Made by a program: the position numbers and the translations under genes. From Paenibacillus brasilensis (GTDB lineage: Bacteria > Bacillota > Bacilli > Paenibacillales > Paenibacillaceae): DNA of 64,000 nucleotides. The DNA lies in assembly GCF_009363115.1 (NCBI RefSeq), contig NZ_CP045298.1, positions 372,001 through 436,000 on the forward strand. Reading direction: 5' to 3'. Below are positions 1 to 8,029 of this stretch, one piece after another; position 1 is the stretch's first letter, and every line of letters starts with the position of its first letter. The notes beneath the pieces are model-generated. The model ran no database searches. It was not told the DNA's origin and saw only the letters and a program-made list of their open reading frames with translations.

Positions 1-702
1 AACATAGGTAACGACCGGCAAGATGGCATTCCGCACTACATGCTTAAACATAATCGTAACAGGCTGCAAGCCTTTAGCTTTGGCAGTCTTGATGTAGTCT
101 GCATGAAGCACTTCAAGCATGCTGGAGCGTGTCAATCTAGCGATAAACGCAATCGGCTGAGCTGACAACGCAGCTACAGGCAGGACATAGTCCAGTGGAC
201 CATCAAATCCCATAACATTAAACCAACCCAAATTCTGAGCGAAATAATACTGAATCAGAGACGCCAGGACAAAGCTGGGAACCGCAATCCCCATAATTGC
301 CAAGATCATCGCTATGTTATCAATTAGCCTGCGATGGTATAGCGCAGCTAGCATACCTAGCAAGATACCGACAATAATCGACACGATTATAGCAACAAAA
401 CCTAATTTAAGCGAAACCGTGAAAGTTTGCCCGATAATGTCAGTTACACTTTGATTCAGCTTTTTCATGGAAATACCAAAATCACCTGAAGCAATATCAC
501 CTAAGTATTTAAAATATTGGACATATACAGGCTTATCCAGCCCATATTGCTCCATTAACCGGGCTTGAATCTCAGGAGAAGTCGCTTTTTCACTCATGAA
601 GGGGTTACCTGGAATTGCTTTCATGAGAAAAAACGTCGCAGAGATCAGAATGAACAAAGATAGCAGCATGTAGAAAAATTTACTAATCAAATAACGTGTC
701 AT
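1..702 (-). CDS. oppB: Oligopeptide ABC transporter permease OppB/DppB type (3' end cut by window edge)
   Basis: Inner permease subunit of a peptide importer; binding-protein-dependent transport superfamily. The frame reads from an ATG at 702-700 to base 1 without a stop, giving the first 234 residues. The N-terminus MTRYLISKFFYML is a membrane anchor typical of OppB/DppB, followed by a periplasmic-side loop and several hydrophobic helices. The family's conserved cytoplasmic loop is visible near the window edge as DYIKTAKAKGL, ahead of HVVRNAILP. A GGGGGGTG tract 12 bases upstream serves as ribosome binding site. It lies downstream of oppA in the same direction, so the two form one transport operon that continues beyond the window. 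Family assignment is firm; the exact substrate (oligo- versus dipeptide) is inferred from OppA. Confidence 0.9.
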   Translation of the reverse strand, partial: MTRYLISKFFYMLLSLFILISATFFLMKAIPGNPFMSEKATSPEIQARLMEQYGLDKPVYVQYFKYLGDIASGDFGISMKKLNQSVTDIIGQTFTVSLKLGFVAIIVSIIVGILLGMLAALYHRRLIDNIAMILAIMGIAVPSFVLASLIQYYFAQNLGWFNVMGFDGPLDYVLPVAALSAQPIAFIARLTRSSMLEVLHADYIKTAKAKGLQPVTIMFKHVVRNAILPVVTYV

Positions 703-818
703 TGCCCGTTTACACCCCCCATAATTTTTCGACACCATTCGATTTTTATCGAAATAGAATTGGACTGTCCAACCTACTTATTTGCATGGTTACATGATGA
801 TGGAAAAGACTAGGACAC

Positions 819-864
819 AAAAAAAAAAACGGGATATATATGGCTAGTCCACATAAATATCCCG
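819..864 (-). terminator. Hairpin with U-run between oppA and oppB (partial terminator)
   Basis: On the minus strand CGGGATAT...ATATCCCG forms a long stem with a short ACTAG loop, followed by eleven T residues. It sits 33 bases after the oppA stop and before oppB. Its position inside an operon suggests it reduces transcription of the permeases relative to the abundant binding protein; this role is inferred. Confidence 0.75.
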
Positions 865-896
865 AAGTAACTATCAAACTTCAGAATGGAGCTTAG

Positions 897-2600
897 TTAC
901 TGTGTAATATACGCTCTTGTGAAATCAATTGATCCACTAAAGTCAAGTGCGATGCCTTTTACATTCGGTTTCGTTAAAGAAGGATTTGTATAGTAGTAGA
1001 TCGGAAGCATTACCATATCATCTTGAACCAGAATTTTCTCCGCTTTCGCAAAATCTTCCATGCGTTTTGCTGGATCAGTTTCTGTCTTAGCAGCTTGAAT
1101 CAAAGCATCGTATGCAGGGTTAGCGTAACCCGCATTGTTGTTAGTGTTGCCTGTTGTCCACATATCCAAGAATGTCATCGGATCATTATAGTCTGCAGTC
1201 CAACCACCACGAGCGATTTGGAAATTCAACTTGTTACGTGTTTGGATAAATACGCCCCACTCTTGATTTTGGATTTTAACGTCCACACCAAGGTTTTTCT
1301 TCCACATGTCAGCAATTGCCAAAGCAATCTTTTGGTGACTTTCTAAAGAGTTATACAGAAAAGTTACCGGAGGAAGTGAAGTTATCCCTTCTTCTTTCAT
1401 ACCTTCTTGAAGCAATTTTTTCGCTTCAGTAAAGTCTTCTTTGAAGTAATCGTCTTTATGCTCAGTACGGAATTCTTGAGATACTCCTTTGATACCTGGA
1501 GGTACAAAGCCGTATGCAGGAATTTGACCGCCCAATGTTACTCTTTCAACGATTGGTTGGCGTTGAATAGCCATCGCAAACGCTTTACGGATTTTAACAT
1601 TGTTAAATGGTTTTTCAGTTACATTAAACAAATAGTAATACGTACTTGCAATCCCTTTTGCCTGAAATTCGTTCGGCAATTCTTTTTTCACAGCCGGAAT
1701 TTGGTCAGTAGGAATTTCACCGTTTGGCAAACCAGCATAATCAAGTTGTCCACTTCTGTAAGAAGCCAGCTCTGTTGCGCCGCTGTTTACCAGGGACATC
1801 GTGATTTTGTTCAGTTTGATTTGGTCTTTACCCCAATAGTTTTCGCTCTTGGTCACTTCGATCTTTTGACCGCTGTCCCAAGTCGTTAATGTGAAAGGTC
1901 CGTTAGTAATCATGCTATCTTTCTGAACAGCCCACTTATCATTTCCTTTAACAGAAGGATGTACAGGGTAGAAGGTGTAAAAAGAAGTCAATCCCAGGAA
2001 GTAAGGAGTTGGGTGATCCAGCTCTACTTGCAATGTATGGTCATCAACTGCTTTGACACCTACATCTTTGAAGTCTGTAATTTTAGTGCCTTTAAAGGAT
2101 TTCGAAGTGCTCAGGTTGTAGCCCTCAGCATTTTTAATATAATACAATTGGTAAGCATATGGAGGTGCAGGGGCTGTAGAAGGATCCAATACCCGTTGCC
2201 AAGCAAATACGAAGTCACTTGCTTTGACTGGGTCGCCATTGCTCCATTTTGCATTATCACGAAGCTTGAACGTATAGGTTTTGCCGTCATCGGAAATTTT
2301 CCAAGACTCAGCTACGCCAGGGATTTCTTTGCCATCAGGACCCATACGTACGAGACCTTCATACAAAGTTTTCAGAACCGTGTTAGTTTGACTATCCTGA
2401 GCTTGTGCCGGATCGAAGGTTGGCGGTTCGGAAGAAAGGTTAATGCGCAAATTTTGTTTGTCGGCCGGAGCCGGCGTAGTTGATGCATTTTCTTGTGCGC
2501 CCTTACCATTGGTATCGTTCTTGGCGGAGCCACAACCTGCGAGCAGTGCGCCAACTGCAAGAACGAGTGTCAAAAGGACTAAAAAGCTTTTCCTTTTCAT
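897..2600 (-). CDS. oppA: Peptide ABC transporter substrate-binding lipoprotein
   Basis: Extracytoplasmic solute-binding protein of family 5 (SBP_bac_5) that captures peptides for the OppBCDF importer. 567 residues. A lipoprotein signal peptide ends in the lipobox LLAGC with the acylated Cys at residue 23, then a low-complexity Thr/Ala/Pro linker before the mature domain starts at about residue 50. The family hallmark region LRINLSSEPPTFDPA and the SWKISDDGKTYTFKLRDNAKW block are present, and the length is normal for OppA. An AGGGGG ribosome binding site precedes the ATG. It is the first gene of the opp operon; a partial terminator separates it from oppB. Nutritional and sporulation-related peptide uptake is the known family role. 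Confidence 0.93.
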   Translation of the reverse strand: MKRKSFLVLLTLVLAVGALLAGCGSAKNDTNGKGAQENASTTPAPADKQNLRINLSSEPPTFDPAQAQDSQTNTVLKTLYEGLVRMGPDGKEIPGVAESWKISDDGKTYTFKLRDNAKWSNGDPVKASDFVFAWQRVLDPSTAPAPPYAYQLYYIKNAEGYNLSTSKSFKGTKITDFKDVGVKAVDDHTLQVELDHPTPYFLGLTSFYTFYPVHPSVKGNDKWAVQKDSMITNGPFTLTTWDSGQKIEVTKSENYWGKDQIKLNKITMSLVNSGATELASYRSGQLDYAGLPNGEIPTDQIPAVKKELPNEFQAKGIASTYYYLFNVTEKPFNNVKIRKAFAMAIQRQPIVERVTLGGQIPAYGFVPPGIKGVSQEFRTEHKDDYFKEDFTEAKKLLQEGMKEEGITSLPPVTFLYNSLESHQKIALAIADMWKKNLGVDVKIQNQEWGVFIQTRNKLNFQIARGGWTADYNDPMTFLDMWTTGNTNNNAGYANPAYDALIQAAKTETDPAKRMEDFAKAEKILVQDDMVMLPIYYYTNPSLTKPNVKGIALDFSGSIDFTRAYITQ

Positions 2601-2753
2601 CTAGCGTTTTCCCCCTAGTTCTAAAGTGGTATATGTTTATAGATTATACAACCAGCGGTCAAAAAAATCTACATTACATTTCTTCAAATTGAGCTTTTTT
2701 TTCGAAAAAACATGATTATTTCATATTATTCAAGTTTTTTATGTCATATTATA

Positions 2754-3143
2754 TCACATGGTATTGAATATATTCTTAAATATACCAACAACAGTCAACA
2801 AAGCATACGCCAATGTCATAGCTATAAAAGTTAATCTCCAGACCGCTCTACATAATCTTTTACCATCGACCTTGCCTTTTAGACGATTTTGGGCACCCCC
2901 AATTAAACCCAGCGCCAATAATAAAAGAAGTAAAATCAGATAAAAACCGAAACGAGATGTAAAAATGACGTTAAAGAGTGCCGCGACGGAAAGGATTAGA
3001 AAAGCTGTGGTAATATCCATCGATGAAAGCAACGATTTCTTCTTTTCCATTTTAAGAATGTAGCGACAAACCACAAATACGATCAGAAACGGAAAAAAGG
3101 GAAGAATACTGAATGTGCTAATGGTACCTTGTATAATACTCAA
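2754..3143 (-). CDS. DUF3397 family membrane protein
   Basis: Small integral membrane protein of 129 residues with four predicted hydrophobic segments (about residues 8-26, 42-60, 64-84 and 103-122). The sequence resembles the DUF3397 family (YllA-like) found near panE and cell-division genes in Bacillales; no biochemical role is known. The start is a TTG at 3143 preceded by GAGGAGTGATCA, which is a clear ribosome binding site. It begins four bases after the panE stop, so the two are almost certainly cotranscribed, panE first. Confidence 0.7.
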   Translation of the reverse strand: MSIIQGTISTFSILPFFPFLIVFVVCRYILKMEKKKSLLSSMDITTAFLILSVAALFNVIFTSRFGFYLILLLLLLALGLIGGAQNRLKGKVDGKRLCRAVWRLTFIAMTLAYALLTVVGIFKNIFNTM

Positions 3144-3147
3144 CTGA

Positions 3148-4107
3148 TCACTCCTCTTTTAGCCGCATGCCTTCAATTAATTGCCACAATACCTCATGAG
3201 TTGGTGCAGTAACCCCAGCCAGCTCTGCCATCTGCACCAGCTGCCCGTTAATAGAAGCAACTTCTGTCATGGACTGTGCAAGCACATCGGCCAGCATGGA
3301 TGAATGGTTTTCTGCCGTTGCCTGGCACACATTCATAATTTGGTCCCACCAACCGCTCTCCCAGTGAATACCGTGTGCTTCATACACTTGTATGCCTTCA
3401 TCATAAAGCTTGCGCATCATATGTAAACGAACAGGGTCCGAAAGCAGCTCGCCATTACGAATTCGCCATATCGCCGTTAGTGGATTGATCACGGCATTAA
3501 TTAGCAACTTGCGATACATACCATTCTCGATTTCTTTCGACAAGCAAACATCAAATCCTGCTGCCAGCAGCCGATTTAGCACGTATTGTTTGAAATTCCT
3601 GTCCTGCGCCTTCTCCTGTTCCTCAGGCCAGCCAATTTCAGTAATACCCGCTCCGGCATGTACAACAGATGCGGCTCCCTGCCTCTTGGCTCCTTCGGTC
3701 GTCACCGCAGGGTATAACACAGCCTCGGGCCAAGCCCGTCTAATCCGTTCTATATGTCCTATGCCATTCTGTAAACAAACAATTCCCGTTGCTCTTTCCG
3801 TCTTAGCCACAGGCAGAATCTGCTTTAATACTTCGTCAACACCCCCCTGTTTGGTCATTAGTAAAATCCATTGTACGGCAGTATGCGAATTTAAGCGTTG
3901 CCAATCTGCCAATGGAGCTACCTGCAATCTATCTCCAGGCACATGGACGGCTGTACGCCCTTTTTTGTCAAACACAGTAATTCCTTCACAAGCAATCATG
4001 CGTGCCTGTTCAAGTGTTCGTGTCCACAATCTCACTTCGGTACCTGAAGAAGCTAGTCTCCCAGCGAACAACAATCCCAGCGAACCCGCTCCAATAATAT
4101 CAATCAC
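3148..4107 (-). CDS. panE: 2-dehydropantoate 2-reductase
   Basis: Ketopantoate reductase: NADPH-dependent reduction of 2-dehydropantoate to pantoate in pantothenate/CoA synthesis, cytosolic. 319 residues, the usual length. The Rossmann nucleotide-binding motif IIGAGSLG opens the protein, and the C-terminal helical ApbA domain contains the catalytic-lysine region YRKLLINAVINPLTAI. The start is a GTG at 4107 with only a weak upstream purine tract, so the precise start is less certain than the gene. The DUF3397 gene follows four bases downstream. Confidence 0.92.
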   Translation of the reverse strand: MIDIIGAGSLGLLFAGRLASSGTEVRLWTRTLEQARMIACEGITVFDKKGRTAVHVPGDRLQVAPLADWQRLNSHTAVQWILLMTKQGGVDEVLKQILPVAKTERATGIVCLQNGIGHIERIRRAWPEAVLYPAVTTEGAKRQGAASVVHAGAGITEIGWPEEQEKAQDRNFKQYVLNRLLAAGFDVCLSKEIENGMYRKLLINAVINPLTAIWRIRNGELLSDPVRLHMMRKLYDEGIQVYEAHGIHWESGWWDQIMNVCQATAENHSSMLADVLAQSMTEVASINGQLVQMAELAGVTAPTHEVLWQLIEGMRLKEE

Positions 4108-4169
4108 GTTTGTATCGTCTCGCTTCCATCTTTTTTTCTACTATATCATATGCACTCCAAAGAAATACA

Positions 4170-4206
4170 AAAAACGCCAACTACGGCAAAGCACGAGTTG
4201 ACGTTT
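4170..4206 (-). terminator. Terminator after rsfA
   Basis: On the minus strand AACGTCAACT pairs with AGTTGGCGTT around a 13-base loop and is followed by a T-run. It lies 26 bases past the rsfA stop. Confidence 0.7.
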
Positions 4207-4231
4207 ATACAAATTTGCTGTTGTAATCTTG

Positions 4232-4882
4232 CTACTCAATGCGCTCCAGATTCCCATTGGCGTCCATTTTGAATCTGGATTTAAGCTCATCCTCATCCTC
4301 CGTGATTAAAGCCAAGCGCCGTGCTCGGTCCATAATCTGAATCAGGGCTTTATAATCATCATTTACGACACGATAGTCGGTTTGCACCTCGTTGACTTCC
4401 TTGGACAGCCGGTCATTAATGGAGCGGAGCTGATTCAATTCTTCTTCCTTTTCCCGCAAATCTTTTTCCAGCATTTTAATTTGTCGGTTAGTTTCCTGCA
4501 CAGTTCCTTTCCATTGACGCAAAAAGCGAATCACCGCATCAATGGATAACGTATCCTCATTCATCCCATCCGTCCTGTATCCCCCTTCGACCGGTTCAAG
4601 TGTGGCAAAGGCCGCCACCTGTGATACCCCCACTGGGTTCTGCTTGCGGATATAACTGCGTTTTTGGCGCTGAGCCTTGGCAATGCTAATTGCTTCATCA
4701 TAACGTTTGCGCACGCAGCTGTTCCAACGGAAGCCGCATGCGGCGGAGGTCCTTCCAATTTTTTGTCCAACCTCCTCAAACGCAGCGAGCTGTGTACCGC
4801 CTTCCCGGATATGACGCAAGGTCACCTCCGCCAATATCAAATCATCTTCTGCACTCCATGCATCTTGTCTTATTGCAGTCAT
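4232..4882 (-). CDS. rsfA: RsfA-family prespore transcription factor
   Basis: Putative DNA-binding regulator of the RsfA/YlbO family, which in Bacillus tunes the sigma-F regulon in the forespore. 216 residues. The N-terminus (about residues 5-65) is a Myb/SANT-like domain with the signature W-S-A-E-D-D followed later by [13 protein letters not shown]. Residues about 115-165 are charged heptad repeats ([16 protein letters not shown]), a clear coiled coil likely used for dimerisation. AGGAGGGC lies upstream of the ATG. It stands alone between panE and a plus-strand gene and has its own terminator. Function is from family knowledge. Confidence 0.85.
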   Translation of the reverse strand: MTAIRQDAWSAEDDLILAEVTLRHIREGGTQLAAFEEVGQKIGRTSAACGFRWNSCVRKRYDEAISIAKAQRQKRSYIRKQNPVGVSQVAAFATLEPVEGGYRTDGMNEDTLSIDAVIRFLRQWKGTVQETNRQIKMLEKDLREKEEELNQLRSINDRLSKEVNEVQTDYRVVNDDYKALIQIMDRARRLALITEDEDELKSRFKMDANGNLERIE

Positions 4883-5069
4883 GCTTCTAGCCCTCCTAAC
4901 AACATCCTGAAATAACCGTCTTCATGAACCGATCTTGCCGGTATTTGAATAGGGTATAAAAGCTGTTTATTCATTCCTATGCCTCTCGTAGAGTTCATAG
5001 AATCTATTTGATACTAAATTGTATTTCCATTTCTGCAAGAACTCATACGTGAACGCAAACAGTTTTGGG

Positions 5070-5098
5070 TTTCAAGCATGCACCGACTGCTGTACAAT
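5070..5098 (+). promoter_or_regulatory. Candidate sigma-A promoter for the 5179 gene
   Basis: TTTCAA and TACAAT hexamers separated by 17 bases, 80 bases ahead of the plus-strand coding start. Only the -10 is near consensus, so this is tentative. Confidence 0.35.
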
Positions 5099-5178
5099 AA
5101 ATGAATGTTAAAGAATGAAAAAGGATCATATACATTATCATTAGTCTCTTTCGGGGAATACATAAAAGGGGAAACTAA

Positions 5179-6258
5179 ATGAACAAACCAATAAAATGCT
5201 GTACCCTGCTGATCATCATTATGATGCTAACCTCAACATATGTGTGTCCTATTCTGGCTGCGCCCTCCCAAGAGGCAAATCAGATTTTACAAGATAGCCT
5301 TTCCATTATTGAAATAGACCATGAAATTGAGCGTATCAGCCAGGAACAAGAAGCTCTTATACAGCGTCAACAGGAACTACGAAGTAATCTCATCACACAG
5401 CAAGAGCAGATGACCTTGCAACGAAATCGTGCCGGTTCTGTGTTGCGCTCTTATTATATGGGAGAACGGGACAAGCTGCTCAGTGTAGTGCTGGGAGCCA
5501 AAAATCTAAAACAGCTTCTCTCCCTGTACGATTACTACTTGTTATTGATTAGTCACGATCAGGATGTTCTTCAGGAATACGAATCCAATGTTCAGACTAT
5601 GCGGAAAACAGAACAACAGGTCACTCAGGCCTCGTTGGAATTGGAGACGGTCAAAACAAGCTTACTGGAGCAGCGTAAACGTATTGTCATGCTTCAGTCG
5701 CGAGTAAACGAAGGTGTTAGCGCTAGTAAAGACCCGGATACTCTACGCAAGCTGATCAGTGAAATGACAGCTTACTGGGAGAATGTAGGCGTCTATGAGG
5801 TAAATAGACACTTTAAAGCACTGGCTCAGGCTATGCAGGATCTACCTCAATTTATTCAGCAACAGCAAGGAGCCATGATAACGAACGGCAAAACCATTAC
5901 GATAAATATTCGCGAGGAAGATTTTAACCGTTTTTTGAAGTCTGAAAATGAATTATTCAATCACTTCAACTTTTCTTTCAAGCAGGACCGTATTGTGGTA
6001 GAAGGCCAACAGGGAACGATGAAATTGAAGGTAGAAGGGCACTATACCGTAGAGAATGAACCGCAAAATGCAATTTTATTTCATGTGGATCATCTAGTAT
6101 TTAATGGGCTGGAACTACCGGATACGACCCGTAACAAGCTGGAAAAGGATTTTGATCTGGGCTTCTATCCGCAGCAACTCATTTCATATGTAAAGGCCAC
6201 AGAGGTACACACCATAGCGGGAGTACTTGAGGTTAAGCTCGAATTAAGCCTTAAGTAA
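5179..6258 (+). CDS. Secreted coiled-coil protein, CwlO/PcsB-like N-terminal region, no enzyme domain
   Basis: 359 residues. A signal peptide covers roughly residues 1-28 (hydrophobic core LLIIIMMLTSTYVCPILAAP). Residues about 35-180 are Gln/Glu/Leu-rich heptads; the segment LRSYYMGERDKLLSVVLGAK is the short loop seen in the coiled-coil domains of CwlO and PcsB cell-wall proteins, where FtsEX regulates a hydrolase. The C-terminal 150 residues (about 205-359) form a beta-rich domain with no NlpC/P60 or other catalytic motif that I can see. AAAAGGGG precedes the ATG. It is monocistronic, with a terminator 12 bases downstream. It may be a regulator or scaffold of peptidoglycan hydrolysis; that is inference from the coiled coil only. 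Confidence 0.75.
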   Translation: MNKPIKCCTLLIIIMMLTSTYVCPILAAPSQEANQILQDSLSIIEIDHEIERISQEQEALIQRQQELRSNLITQQEQMTLQRNRAGSVLRSYYMGERDKLLSVVLGAKNLKQLLSLYDYYLLLISHDQDVLQEYESNVQTMRKTEQQVTQASLELETVKTSLLEQRKRIVMLQSRVNEGVSASKDPDTLRKLISEMTAYWENVGVYEVNRHFKALAQAMQDLPQFIQQQQGAMITNGKTITINIREEDFNRFLKSENELFNHFNFSFKQDRIVVEGQQGTMKLKVEGHYTVENEPQNAILFHVDHLVFNGLELPDTTRNKLEKDFDLGFYPQQLISYVKATEVHTIAGVLEVKLELSLK

Positions 6259-6269
6259 GACAAATAATA

Positions 6270-6298
6270 GAAGACCCCGGGATGTTCCCGAGGTCTTT
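6270..6298. terminator. Bidirectional terminator between the 5179 and phoH2 genes
   Basis: AAGACC...GGGA-TGTT-TCCC...GGTCTT hairpin in the 60-base gap between the 3' ends of two convergent genes, with a short T-rich tail on the plus strand. Confidence 0.75.
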
Positions 6299-6320
6299 AT
6301 GTTGTATCACACTATGAATC

Positions 6321-7652
6321 TTATAGCAGATCGGCAGCCAGCTGTGCGAGCTTGGAGCGTTCTCCTTTTTCCAACATAATATGCCCGCTAATCCCTTCCT
6401 GCTTGAACCGTTCTACCACATAGGTCAAACCGTTACTGGCAGCATCCAGATATGGGTGATCAATCTGCTCCGGATCGCCCATCAAAATGATTTTGCTTCC
6501 CTCACCTACCCGAGACACAATCGTCTTGATTTCATGGCGGGATAGGTTCTGAGCCTCGTCGATAATAATAAATTGTCCTGGTATCGAACGCCCGCGAATA
6601 TAAGTGAGCGCCTCTACCTGAATGCTGCCCAAGCCCATCAAAATCTTATCAATATCGCCTGATTTTTTGGCATCAAACAGGTACTCCAGATTATCGTAGA
6701 TCGGTTGCATCCATGGGCGAAGCTTTTCATCTTTTTCACCCGGTAAATACCCGATATCCTTGCCCATAGGAACAACCGGCCTGGCAATCAGCAGTTTCTT
6801 GAAACGATGCTCATCCTCAACCTTAAGCAAACCTGCTGCCAGCGCCAGCAACGTTTTGCCTGTACCCGCTTTCCCGGTAATCGTCACAAGCGGAATGTCG
6901 TCATTAAGTAAAAGCTCCAACGCCATCCGCTGTTGAGCATTACGCGCGCTAATTCCCCACACCGACTCATTACTTAAATACAAAGGCTCCAATCGCTCTG
7001 CATCCTGGTTCACTTTCAATAAAGCCGATTTTCCAGTTCCCATTTGATCTTTCAGAATCACAAATTCATGTGGATACAGCGTATAAGGTAAATTCAGTGA
7101 TCTGATTGATAAGAACCGATTGGAGTAAAATTCATCTATGATGGACGGATGCACCTGGATGGCTGAATAGCCGGGGTATAGCTCGCTTAGATCACCTGTT
7201 CTATCGGATAAATAATCTTCGGTCAGCAGTCCCAACACATCTGCCTTGATTCTGACCAGTACGTCTTTACTGACCAATACGACCGAACGCGGTTCAGTCT
7301 GCTCCTGCTCTTCCAGATGATAGTTCAAGGCGACTGCCAAAATCCGATTATCATTCGAAATTTCCCCAAACATCTCCTGAACTTTCAAAAAACTTCGATG
7401 GTTTAACTCCACCTTAAGCCTTCCACCTTGGGGAAGTGGAACACCACTATGCAGATGACCTACTTCTCTCAACCCGTCCAACAATCGTGATACATTGCGG
7501 GCATTACGTCCAATCTCATCCGCGTTGCGTTTTTTGGAGTCGATTTCTTCCAGAACAACAGCTGGAATAACAACCTCATGTTCTTTGAAGGTAAAAATGG
7601 CTTTCGGATCATGCAATAGCACATTCGTATCCAGCACAAAAATTTTCTTCAT
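6321..7652 (-). CDS. PIN-PhoH fusion protein (PhoH2/YlaK type)
   Basis: 443 residues. The N-terminal 130 residues are a PIN ribonuclease domain (FVLDTNVLLHDP with the first acidic residue, then SKKRNADEIGRNARN and a later ISNDNRIL acidic site). The C-terminal 210 residues are a PhoH-type P-loop ATPase with Walker A GKAGTGKT and Walker B IIIDEAQN. The architecture is that of PhoH2, reported as an RNA helicase/ribonuclease pair, YlaK in Bacillus. A GGAGGGG ribosome binding site precedes the ATG. It shares a convergent terminator with the upstream plus-strand gene. A second, single-domain PhoH lies at 44587-45558. Confidence 0.9.
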   Translation of the reverse strand: MKKIFVLDTNVLLHDPKAIFTFKEHEVVIPAVVLEEIDSKKRNADEIGRNARNVSRLLDGLREVGHLHSGVPLPQGGRLKVELNHRSFLKVQEMFGEISNDNRILAVALNYHLEEQEQTEPRSVVLVSKDVLVRIKADVLGLLTEDYLSDRTGDLSELYPGYSAIQVHPSIIDEFYSNRFLSIRSLNLPYTLYPHEFVILKDQMGTGKSALLKVNQDAERLEPLYLSNESVWGISARNAQQRMALELLLNDDIPLVTITGKAGTGKTLLALAAGLLKVEDEHRFKKLLIARPVVPMGKDIGYLPGEKDEKLRPWMQPIYDNLEYLFDAKKSGDIDKILMGLGSIQVEALTYIRGRSIPGQFIIIDEAQNLSRHEIKTIVSRVGEGSKIILMGDPEQIDHPYLDAASNGLTYVVERFKQEGISGHIMLEKGERSKLAQLAADLL

Positions 7653-7826
7653 TTAAATCCCCTCCAAAGCGGCGTGGACAATCTCGTGTTTCATACCTAT
7701 ACCTATTCACAGGTGCCCCAATACTTGCTGATTCCCTGAAAAAAGACCCCCTCAGGAGTAAGAAGCAGCGAAAAGCTTGCAGTTCAGCGTAGTCTCAGAG
7801 CCTGTACACCTCAAGATAAACACAAA

Positions 7827-7851
7827 AGGCCCAGTGATCATCACTGGACCT
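7827..7851 (-). terminator. Terminator of the micro-ORF transcript
   Basis: Minus strand AGGTCCAGTGAT pairs with ATCACTGGGCCT with almost no loop and is followed by TTTTGTGTTT. It begins at the stop codon of the 34-residue ORF at 7850-7954. Confidence 0.65.
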
Positions 7852-7954
7852 AACTTATTCCTCTCATTTCCACACAGAAACAAGGGACGATATTTGATTC
7901 CAAACAGTTGCCCATATCCAAACGGCATACTTGGTACACAACACATTCAGACAT
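7850..7954 (-). CDS. Possible 34-residue Cys-rich peptide
   Basis: A short ORF below usual gene-finder limits. ATG at 7954 is preceded by AAGGGGG seven bases upstream, and the TAG stop runs directly into a terminator hairpin, so the transcription-unit architecture is complete. The peptide begins MSECVVYQVCRLDMGNC and ends CVEMRGIS; five Cys occur at residues 4, 10, 17, 25 and 27. There is no signal peptide. A palindrome and a TATACT box lie about 35-50 bases upstream. I do not recognise a family. It could be a small metal-binding or spore peptide, or merely the decayed 3' leader of the neighbouring transcript. Confidence 0.4.
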   Translation of the reverse strand: MSECVVYQVCRLDMGNCLESNIVPCFCVEMRGIS

Positions 7955-7986
7955 ACTTCAACCCCCTTATGTCATATAAGTGCTTT

Positions 7987-8001
7987 TACTCGCTGCGAGT
8001 A
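7987..8001. promoter_or_regulatory. Palindrome upstream of the micro-ORF, overlapping a -10-like box
   Basis: TACTCGC-T-GCGAGTA is a perfect 7-1-7 palindrome. On the minus strand it overlaps the 3' part of the sequence TATACT, a good -10 hexamer. The one-base loop makes an RNA hairpin less likely than an operator. Confidence 0.4.
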
Positions 8002-8029
8002 TAACATAAGAGGGAAGAAAGATACATAC

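Noticed and set aside
3410-4201. 263-codon plus-strand ORF opposite panE
   Set aside because: Antisense shadow; panE is intact.
7752-7946. 64-codon minus-strand ORF after the LCP gene
   Set aside because: It reads through the terminator at 7827-7851; the 34-residue ORF in another frame has better signals.
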